The translations under genes and the position numbers were made by a program. Shown in pieces: positions 26,001 through 38,000 of a stretch of DNA of 64,000 bases. Source of the DNA: Romanomermis culicivorax (taxonomy: Eukaryota; Nematoda; Enoplea; Mermithida; Mermithidae); the NCBI GenBank assembly GCA_963922205.1, contig CAWUHX010000130.1:124001-188000 (forward strand), given 5' to 3'. Below the pieces are notes generated by a model, which was given only the letters and a program-made list of their open reading frames with translations, made no database searches and had not been told where the DNA came from. Every line of letters begins with the position of its first letter. Position 1 is the first letter of the stretch.

Positions 26001-29000
26001 AATTTTGAAATCAAAATTCATTTTATCAATTTGAAAAGCATATATTCAGGTAGATCTTCGAAAGATCTATCGATTGATACTAAACATGACATATTTATTG
26101 TGAGATCAAGTCGAAAAACTTACAGTAAACCAATTTTAAGTCAGCCATATTGTAACTGAAACAGTTTTTTTTGAAATTTTGAGGTCAAAATTCATTTTAT
26201 CGATTTGAAAAGCATATATTCAGGTAGAGCTCCGAAAGATCTATCGATTGATACTAAACATGACATATTTACTGTGAGATCAAGTCGAAAAACTTACAGT
26301 AAACCAATTTGAAGTCAGCCATATTGTAACTGAAACAGTTTTTTTCAAATTTTGAGGTCAAAATTCATTTTATCAATTTGAAAAGCATATATTCAGGTAG
26401 ATCTTCGAAAGATCTATCGATTGATACTAAACATGACATATTTACTGCGAGATCAAGTCGAAAAACTTACAGTAAACCAATTGGAAGTCAGCCATATTGT
26501 AACTGAAACTTGATTTTACAAAACTGTGACCCGAAAATTAAGCCTGTCGATTAAAAAAGCTACATATTCGCTTAGAGCTTCGAAAGATCTATCGATTGAT
26601 ACCAAACACGACGTATTTACTATGGAAGGAAGTCGAAAAACCTACAGTAAACCGATTTACACAGTCAGCCATATTGTAACTGAAATTTGAATTCACAAAA
26701 TTTTAAGGTAAGATTTTGATGTATCGATTTGAAAAATATATACTTAAATAGAACTTTAAGAGATCTATCGAGTGATACCAAACACAATATAGCATTAATT
26801 GAAAAACATACAGTAAACTGATTTACACAAGGTCAGGCATTTTGTAACTGAAATTCCTTTTTACGATGTTTTAAGCTATAAAATTCAGTGTATCGATTTG
26901 AAAAGCATATATTCGAATAGAGCTTCAAAAGATCTATCGATTGATACCAAACATGACATACTTACTATACAGTCGATCGAAAAAACCTACAGTAAACTAA
27001 TTTACACAAAGTCAGCCATATTGTAACTGAAATTTGAATTTACAAAATTTTAAAGTTAGATTTTGGTGTATCGATTTAAAAACTATATATTTTAATACAA
27101 TTTCGAAAGATCTATCGATCCATCGAAAAAAAATCTACAGTAAACTAATTTACACAAAGTCAGCCATATTGTAACTGAAATTTGATTTTACCAAATTTCA
27201 AGCTGAAAATTCGGTATATCGGTTTAGAAAATGTATCGTTAGATAGAGCAGTGAAAAATCTATCGATTTACACCATACACAATGAGGAATCAATCGAAAA
27301 AAAGCTACAGTAAACTAATTTACACAAAGTCAGCCATATTGTAACTGAAATTTGAATTTACAAAATTTTAAGCTCAAAATTAAATGGATCGATTTAAAAA
27401 GCATATATTCGGATAGAGCCTCAAAAAATCTATCGATTGGCACCAAACACAATATCCAATCAATTGGCGAAAACCTACAGTAAACCAATTTACACAGTCA
27501 GCCATATTGTAACTGAATTTTGATTTTGAAGAATTTTAAAGTGAAAATTTAACGTATCGATCGGAAAAATATATATTTAGATAGAACTTTAAGAGATCTA
27601 TCAATTGATACTAATTACAATATTGAGTGAATTGACAAAAATCTACAGTAAACCACTAAATTTTTGAAAATTCCCAATAAACCAGTGAATTTTCGAAAAA
27701 GCTACAGTAAACTACTGAATTTTTCAAAAAATTTACGGCAAAGCACTCTCTTTTCTAGAAAAAACCTAGAATAAACCACTGAATTTTCCGAAAAAACCTA
27801 CAGTAAACCACTAGATTTTAACAAACCTACAGTAAACAATTTAATTTTCCAAAAAGCTACAGTAACCCCTTGAATTTTTAGAAAAATCTACAGTAAATCA
27901 CCCAATTTCGAAAAATCAACAATAAACCACTGAATTTTCCGAAAAAACCTACAGTAAACTACTAAATTTTAAGAAACCTACAGTAAACCATTTAATTTTC
28001 CAAAAAGCTACAGTAACCCCTTGAATTTTTAGAAAAATCTACAGTAAATCACCCAATTTCGAAAAATCAACAATAAACCAGTGAATTCTCTAAAAAATTT
28101 ACAGTAAACCTCTGAATTTTTGAAAAAACTTACAGTAAACCACTGAATTTTCGAAAAAGCTACAGTAAACCGCGGAATTTTCCAAAAAACCTACAGTAAC
28201 CCGCTAAATTTTTTGAAAAATATACAGTAAACCTCTAAATTTTTTAAAAAAACTTACAGTAAACCACAAAATTTTCTGAAAAATCTACAGTAATCAGAAG
28301 AATTTTCCAAAAAACCTACAGTAACCCGCTGAATTTTTTGAAAAATCTACAGTAAACCACCTAATCTTTAAAATCATCAATAAACTAGTGAATTCTCTAA
28401 AAAATATACAGTAAACCTCTCAATTTTTCTAAAAACTTACAGTTAACCACAAAATTTTCTGAAAAATCTACAGTAATCAGGGGAATTTTCCAAACAACCC
28501 ACAGTAACCCGCTGAATTCTCTTAAAAAATACAGTAAACCTCTAAACTTTTGGAAAAAAGCTACAGTAACCTCCTGAATTTTTTTAAAAACCCACAGTAA
28601 ATCATACAATTTTAAAAAATCAACAATAAACCAGTGAATCCGCCAAAAAGTATACAGTAAATCTCTAAATTTTTGAAAAAACTTACAGTAAACCACTGAA
28701 TTTTCGAAAAAGCTACAGTAAACTACCCAATTTTAAAAAATCTACAGTAAACCACTGGATTCTCTTAAAAAATACAGTAAACTTCTGAATTTTTGGAAAA
28801 ACATACAGTAAACCACTGAATTTTCGAAAAAGCTACAGTAAACTACCCAATTTTAAAAAATCTACAGTAAACCACTGAATTCTCTTGAAAAATACAGTAA
28901 ACCTCTAAATTTTTCCAAAAACTTACAGTAAACCACTGAATTCTCCTAACAAATACAGTAAACCTCTTAATTTTTGGAAAAACTCACAGTAAACCCAAAA

Positions 29001-32000
29001 ATTTTCTGGAAAACCTACAGTAATCAACAGAATTTTCCAAAAAATCTACAGTAAACCACTAAATTCTCTGAAAAATATACAGTAAACCTCTGAATTTTAG
29101 GAAAAACTCACAGTAAACCCCAAAATTTTCTGAAAAACCTACAGTAATCGACAGAATTTTCCAAAAAATCTACAGTAAACCACTGAATTCTCTGAAAAAT
29201 ATACAGTAAACCTCTAAATTTTAGGCAAAACTTACAGTAAACCACTAAATTTTCTGAAAGTGAACCACAAAATTCTGAAAAATCTACAGTAAACCACTGA
29301 ATTCTCTAAAAAATATACAGTAAACTTCTAAATTTTAGGAAAAACTTACAGTAAACCACTAAATCTTCTGAAAGTGAACCACAAAATTCTAAAACAACTA
29401 CAGTAAACCACTGAATTCTCTGAAAAATATACAGTAAACCTTTAAATTTTTGTAAAAGCTTACAGTAAACCCCTAAATTTTCTAAAAAACCCGCAGTAAT
29501 CAACTTAATTTTCTCAAAAACCTACAATAAACCACTGAATTCTTGAGAAAAATCACAGTAATGTACTAAATTTCTGTGAGAAATTCTACAGTAAACCATT
29601 AAGTTTCGGCAAAACCTACAATAATCCAAAGAAATTTTTTAAAAAACCTACAGTAATCCCCTGAATGTCAAAAAATCCACAGTAAACCCCAAAATTTTCA
29701 GAAAAATCTACAGTAAACCACTCAATTTCTGTAAAAAACATACAGTAAACCCCCAAATTTTTGAAGAAAACCCACAGTAAATAAGTAAATTTTCTAAAAA
29801 TCTACAGTAAACCACTGAATCTTCTAGAAAATCTCTAGCAAACCTCTAAATTTCTGAAAAAACTTACATTAAAACACTAAATTTTCTTGAAAATCTACAG
29901 TAAATCACTGAATTTTTCAAAAAATCTACAATAATCGACTAAATATTTAAAAAAAAGCTACAAAAATCAAGTAAATTTTTTCAAAACTCTACCCTAATCA
30001 ACTAAATTTTCTCAAAAACCTACAGTAAACCACTAAATTCTTGAGAAAAATAACAGTAATGTACTAAATTTTTGTGAAAAATCTACAGTAAACCATTAAA
30101 TTTTCGAAAAACCTACCCACGGAATATTTTAAAAACCTACAGTAGACCCCTGGATTGAAAAAAAATCCACAGTAAACCCCCAAATTTTCCAAAAAATCAA
30201 CAGTAAACAACTAAATTTTCAAAAAATCTACAGTAATGCACTGAATTTTCTAAAAAATCCACAACAAACCACTCAATTTCTGTGAAAAAGATACAGTAAA
30301 CCACCAAATTTTTGAAGAAAACCCACAGTAAACAAATAAATTTTCTAAAAATCTACAGTAAACCACTGAATCTTCTAGAAAATCTCTAGCAAACCTCTAA
30401 ATTTCTGTAAAAACTCACAATAAAACACTAAATTTTCTTGAAAATCTACGGTAAACATCTAAATTTTTAGAAAACCTACAGTAAACCAATAAATTTTTCA
30501 AAAAATCAACAGTAACCCACTAGGAATTTTTCAAAAACCTACAGTAAACCACTAAAATTTCTGAAAACCCACAGTAACCCACTGAATTTTTTAGAAAACC
30601 TACAGTAAACCACTGAATTTTTCAAAAAATCTACAGTAACCCACTGGAATTTTTCAAAAACCTACAGTAAACCACTAAAATTTCTGAAAACCCACAGTAA
30701 CCCACTGAATTTTTTAGAAAACCTACAGTAAACCACTGAATTTTTCAAAAAATCTACAGTAACCCACTGGAATTTTTCAAAAACCTACAGTAAACCCCTA
30801 AAATTTCTGAAAACCCACAGTGACCTACTGAATTTTTTAAAAAACCTACAGGAAACCACTGAATTTTTCAAAAAATCCACAGTAACCCACTGGAATTTTT
30901 CAAAAACCTACAGTAAACCACTAAAATTTCTGAAAACACACAGTAACCCACTGAATTTTTTAAAAAACCTACAGTAAACCACTGAATTTTCCAAAAAATC
31001 TACAGTAAACCACTGAATTCTCTGAAAAATATACAGTAAACCTCTAAATTTTAGGCAAAACTTACAGTAAACCACTAAATTTTCTGAAAGTGAACCACAA
31101 AATTCTGAAAAATCTACAGTAAACCACTGAATTCTCTAAAAAATATACAGTAAACTTCTAAATTTTAGGAAAAACTTACAGTAAACCACTAAATCTTCTG
31201 AAAGTGAACCACAAAATTCTAAAACAACTACAGTAAACCACTGAATTCTCTGAAAAATATACAGTAAACCTTTAAATTTTTGTAAAAGCTTACAGTAAAC
31301 CCCTAAATTTTCTAAAAAACCCGCAGTAATCAACTTAATTTTCTCAAAAACCTACAATAAACCACTGAATTCTTGAGAAAAATCACAGTAATGTACTAAA
31401 TTTCTGTGAGAAATTCTACAGTAAACCATTAAGTTTCGGCAAAACCTACAATAATCCAAAGAAATTTTTTAAAAAACCTACAGTAATCCCCTGAATGTCA
31501 AAAAATCCACAGTAAACCCCAAAATTTTCAGAAAAATCTACAGTAAACCACTCAATTTCTGTAAAAAACATACAGTAAACCCCCAAATTTTTGAAGAAAA
31601 CCCACAGTAAATAAGTAAATTTTCTAAAAATCTACAGTAAACCACTGAATCTTCTAGAAAATCTCTAGCAAACCTCTAAATTTCTGAAAAAACTTACATT
31701 AAAACACTAAATTTTCTTGAAAATCTACAGTAAATCACTGAATTTTTCAAAAAATCTACAATAATCGACTAAATATTTAAAAAAAAGCTACAAAAATCAA
31801 GTAAATTTTTTCAAAACTCTACCCTAATCAACTAAATTTTCTCAAAAACCTACAGTAAACCACTAAATTCTTGAGAAAAATAACAGTAATGTACTAAATT
31901 TTTGTGAAAAATCTACAGTAAACCATTAAATTTTCGAAAAACCTACCCACGGAATATTTTAAAAACCTACAGTAGACCCCTGGATTGAAAAAAAATCCAC

Positions 32001-35000
32001 AGTAAACCCCCAAATTTTCCAAAAAATCAACAGTAAACAACTAAATTTTCAAAAAATCTACAGTAATGCACTGAATTTTCTAAAAAATCCACAACAAACC
32101 ACTCAATTTCTGTGAAAAAGATACAGTAAACCACCAAATTTTTGAAGAAAACCCACAGTAAACAAATAAATTTTCTAAAAATCTACAGTAAACCACTGAA
32201 TCTTCTAGAAAATCTCTAGCAAACCTCTAAATTTCTGTAAAAACTCACAATAAAACACTAAATTTTCTTGAAAATCTACGGTAAACATCTAAATTTTTAG
32301 AAAACCTACAGTAAACCAATAAATTTTTCAAAAAATCAACAGTAACCCACTAGGAATTTTTCAAAAACCTACAGTAAACCACTAAAATTTCTGAAAACCC
32401 ACAGTAACCCACTGAATTTTTTAGAAAACCTACAGTAAACCACTGAATTTTTCAAAAAATCTACAGTAACCCACTGGAATTTTTCAAAAACCTACAGTAA
32501 ACCACTAAAATTTCTGAAAACCCACAGTAACCCACTGAATTTTTTAGAAAACCTACAGTAAACCACTGAATTTTTCAAAAAATCTACAGTAACCCACTGG
32601 AATTTTTCAAAAACCTACAGTAAACCCCTAAAATTTCTGAAAACCCACAGTGACCTACTGAATTTTTTAAAAAACCTACAGGAAACCACTGAATTTTTCA
32701 AAAAATCCACAGTAACCCACTGGAATTTTTCAAAAACCTACAGTAAACCACTAAAATTTCTGAAAACACACAGTAACCCACTGAATTTTTTAAAAAACCT
32801 ACAGTAAACCACTGAATTTTCCAAAAAATCTACAGTAACCCACTGGAATTTTTCAAAAACCTACAGTAAACCACTAAAATTTCTGAAAACCCACAGTAAC
32901 CCACTGAATTTTTTAGAAAACCTACAGTAAACCACTGAATTTTTCAAAAAATCTACAGTAACCCACTGGAATTTTTCAAAAACCTACAGTAAACCCCTAA
33001 AATTTCTGAAAACCCACAGTGACCTACTGAATTTTTTAAAAAACCTACAGGAAACCACTGAATTTTTCAAAAAATCCACAGTAACCCACTGGAATTTTTC
33101 AAAAACCTACAGTAAACCACTAAAATTTCTGAAAACACACAGTAACCCACTGAATTTTTTAAAGAACCTACAGTAAACCACTGAATTTTCCAAAAAATCT
33201 ACAGTAACCCACTAGAATTTTTCAAAAACCTACAGTAAACCACTAAAATTTCTGAAAACCCACAGTAACCCACTGAATTTTTTAGAAAACTCACAGTAAA
33301 CCACTGAATTTTCCAAAAAATCTACAGTAACCCACTGGAATTTTTCAAAAACCTACAGTAAACCACTAAAATTTCTGAAAACCCACAGTAACCCACTGAA
33401 TTTTTTAAAAAACCTACAGTAAACCACTGAATTTTCTTAAATTCTACAGTAACCCTCTTAATATCTGAAAAAACTTACAGTAAATAGCAAAATTTTCCAA
33501 AAAACCTACAGTAACCTACTGAATTAAAAAAAAATTAACAGTAAACAACTAAATTTTTCGAAAAATTGTTAGAAAATTACAAAAATTCTGGAAAAACTTC
33601 AGTAAACAACAAAATCTAAGAAACCTAAGTAATGTACTGAAATTTTCAAAAACCAACTGTAAACAACCAATTTTTCTAAAAAAACCACAATAAACCATAA
33701 ATTTCAAAAAAACTACAGTAAACTACTGAATATATTCGAAACCTACAGTAACCTGTTGATGTTTTTCAAAAACCTACAGTAAACGACTAATTTTTTCAAA
33801 AAAATCTACAGTAAATAACAAATTTTTGCGGGAAAACCTACAGTAAACTATCAAATTTTCTCGAAACCTACAGTAACCCACTGGAATTTTTCAAAAAGCT
33901 ACAGTATACCACTAATTTTTCCAAAAAAATCTACAGTATATAACAAATTTTTGCGGGAAAACCTACAGTAAACTATCAAATTTTCTCAAAACCTACAGTA
34001 ACCCACTGGAATTTTTCAAAAAGCTACAGTATACCACTAATTTTTCCAAAAAAATCTACAGTAAATAACAAATTTTTGCCGGAAAACCTACAGTAAACTA
34101 TCAAATTTTCTCAAAACCTACAGTAACCCACTGGAATTTTTCAAAAAGCTACAGTATACCACTAATTTTTCCGAAAAAATCTACAGTAAATAACAAATTT
34201 TTGCGGGAAAACCTACAGTAAACTATCAAATTTTCTCAAAACCTACAGTAACCCACTGGAATTTTTCAAAAAGCTACAGTATACCACTAATTTTTCCAAA
34301 AAAATCTACAGTAAATAACAAATTTTTGCGGGAAAACCTACAGTAAACTATCAAATTTTCTCAAAACCTACAGTAACCCACTGGAATTTTTCAAAAAGCT
34401 ACAGTATACCACTAATTTTTCCAAAAAAATCTACAGTAAATAACAAATTTTTGCGGGAAAACCTACAGTAAACTATCAAATTTTCTCAAAACCTGCAGTA
34501 ACCCACTGGAATTTTTCAAAAAGCTACAGTATACCACTAATTTTTCCAAAAAAATCTACAGTAAATAACAAATTTTTGCGGGAAAACCTACAGTAAACTA
34601 CAAAAATTTCTCAGAACCTACAGTAACCCACTGATGTTTTTCAAAAACCTACAGTATACCACTCACCTGAGCAATGAAAAAATAAGGAATGCAACGGTAC
34701 AAAGTGCGATAGAAATAACGTAACCAATAATAAATATTACATGTAATAACAAAGCGAACTGTAAAAAAGAATACAAAAATACAAAAAAAAATTTCTACAG
34801 ACACCCTGTATACCTGATGCCTAGTATTCTCCGTAAAGCACATCGTGTAATTGGCCCATTCGACGCCTTTACTATTCCGCCACCAGTGACCCTCCGGCGT
34901 ACAAAATTTTGTGGCTATAGCCTCTGTACAAAAAAAAACTACAGTAAGAAAAAATATGATGATCAAGTACAATAGCTTTTGTAAAAACTACAGTAAGAAA

Positions 35001-38000
35001 ATTTGATCACATGATTCAGGTTTTGTAACAACTACAGTAAGAAAATCTGATCACGTGATATAGTTTTTATAAAAAAATACAGTAATAAAATCTGATCACA
35101 TGACTCAGGTTTTGTAAAAACTACAGTAAGGAATTTTAAACATATTACTTAGTTTTTGTAAAAAATCTACAGTAAGAAAAACTGATGACATGATTTAGCT
35201 TTTGTGAAAAACTACAGTAATAAAATCTGATCACGTGAAATAGTTTTTATAAAAAAATACAGTAAGAAAATCTGATCACAAGATTCAGGTTTTGTAAAAA
35301 CTACAGTAAGGAACTTTTATTTAGTTTTTGTAAAAAAGCTACAGTAAGAAAAACTGATCACATGATTTAGCTTTTGTGAAAAACTACAGTAATAAAATCT
35401 GATCACATGATTTAGCTTTTGTAAAAACTACAGTAAGAAAATTTGATCACATGATTCAGGTTTTGTAACAACTACAGTAAGAAATTTCGAACATATTATT
35501 CAACTTTTGTAAAAAAGCTACAGTAAAAAATCTGATACATGATTTAGCTTTTGAAAGAACTACAGTAAGAAGATCTGATCACGTGATATGGTTTTTATAA
35601 AAAAATACAGTAAGAAAATCTGATCACATGATTCAGGTTTTGTAAAAACTACAGTAAGGAACTTTTATTTAGTTTTTGTAAAAAAGCTACAGTAAGAAAA
35701 TCTGATCACATGATTTAGCTTTTGTGAAAAACTACAGTAAGAAAATCTGATCACGTGATATGGTTTTTATAAAAAAATACAGTAAGAAAATCTGATCACA
35801 TGATTCAGGTTTTGTAAAAACTTCCATAAGGAATTTTAAACATATTACTTAGTTTTTGTAAAAAAGCTACAGTAAGAAAAACTGATCACATGATTTAGCT
35901 TTTGTGAAAAACTACAGTAATAAAATCTGATCACATGATTTAGCTTTTGTAAAAACTACAGTAAGAAAATTTGATCACATGATCCAGGTTTTGTAACAAC
36001 TACAGTAAGAAATTTCGAACATATTATTCAACTTTTGTAAAAAAGCTACAGTAAGAAAATCTAATCACATGATTTAGCTTTTGTGGAAAACTACAGTAAT
36101 AAAATCTGATCACATGATTTAGCTTTTGTGGAAAACTACAGTAATAAAATCTGATCACATGATTTAGCTTTTGTGGAAAACTACAGTAATAAAATCTGAT
36201 CACATGATTTAGCTTTTGTGGAAAACTACAGTAATAAAATCTGATCACATGATTTAGCTTTTGTGGAAAACTACAGTAATAAAATCTAATCACATGATTT
36301 AGCTTTTGTGGAAAACTACAGTAATAAAATCTGATCACATGATTTAGCTTTTGTGGAAAACTACAGTAATAAAATCTGATCACATGATTTAGCTTTTGTG
36401 GAAAACTACAGTAATAAAATCTGATCACATGATTTAGCTTTTGAAAAAACTACAGTAATAAAATCTGATCACATGATTTAGCTTTTGTGGAAAACTACAG
36501 TAAGAAAATCTGATCACATGATTTAGCTTTTGTGGAAAACTACAGTAATAAAAACTGATCACATGATTTAGCTTTTGTGAAAAACTACAGTAATAAAATC
36601 TGATCACATGATTTAGCTTTTGTAAAAACTACAGTAAGAAAATTTGATCACATGATCCAGGTTTTGTAACAACTACAGTAAGAAATTTCGAACATATTAT
36701 TCAACTTTTGTAAAAAAGCTACAGTAAGAAAATCTAATCACATGATTTAGCTTTTGTGGAAAACTACAGTAATAAAATCTGATCACATGATTTAGCTTTT
36801 GTGGAAAACTACAGTAATAAAATCTGATCACATGATTTAGCTTTTGTGGAAAACTACAGTAATAAAATCTGATCACATGATTTAGCTTTTGTGGAAAACT
36901 ACAGTAATAAAATCTGATCACATGATTTAGCTTTTGAAAAAACTACAGTAATAAAATCTGATCACATGATTTAGCTTTTGTGGAAAACTACCGTAAGAAA
37001 ATCTGATCACATGATTTAGCTTTTGTGGAAAACTACAGTAATAAAATCTGATCACATGATTTAGCTTTTGTGAAAAACTACAGTAAGAAAATCTGATCAC
37101 AAGATTCAGGTTTTGTAAAAACTACAGTAAGAAATTTTAAACATGTTTTTTGTTTTTGTAAAAAAGCTACAGTAAGAAAATCTAATCACATGATTTACTT
37201 TTGTACGAAAACTACAGTAAGAAAATATGATCATGTGGAATAATTTTTATAAAAAACTACAGTAGGAAAATTTACTCAAATGATTAATTTTTGTATATAG
37301 ACTACTGTAGCAAAATCTGATCACATGATATAGTTTTTATAAAAAGATACAGTAAGATAATCTGATCCCATGATTTATTTTCCTACAAAAACTACAGTAA
37401 GAAAATCTGATCATGTGATATGGTTTCTATAGAAAACTACAGTAGGAAAATTTGATCACATGATTCAGGTTTTTAAAAAAACTACAGTAAGAAAATCTGA
37501 TCACATGATTTAATTCTGTACAAAAACTACAGTAGGAAATCTGGTGACATGATTTAGCTTTTGTAAGAAACCACAGTAAGAAAGTATGATAATCAAGTGA
37601 TTTAGCTCGCATAAAAGCTACAGTAAGACAACTTGATCATGTGATTTAGCTGTTGTAAAAGCTACAGTAAGAAAATTAGATCACATGATTTTTTTGTACC
37701 TTACCATCAACTTCGTCGAATTGACTAATAACGGAACAATCGGCGTAGGCCAAAGTACCCGGGGCTGTGTGGTTCCAACAATTCCAACCGTCATAGACAC
37801 CGGGGCACCAGTTTCCTGCAAGTAGAGCATAGCACGATATCCCAGGACATTTGGCATCTTGCCAGAACAACTTGCGGGAGACTTACAGTATACTGTAGAT
37901 TTTATTAGATGAATTATTACAAAAGACAATTTTCAAGATAAATTGAAACATAATTTGAATTTAAAAAATTAAAAAATTGAATTTTTGTATGAAAAAATTC

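Noticed and set aside
28397..31333. - strand frames of 65-99 codons with repeated KFRGLLYIF words
   Set aside because: Translated 40 bp satellite. Two of them are identical only because of the 1,830 bp duplication.
36024..36921. - strand frames made of perfect 15-residue repeats (MIRFYYCSFPQKLNH)
   Set aside because: The 45 bp minisatellite period is a multiple of three, so repeats stay in frame automatically. They lie inside the GPCR intron and have no domain.
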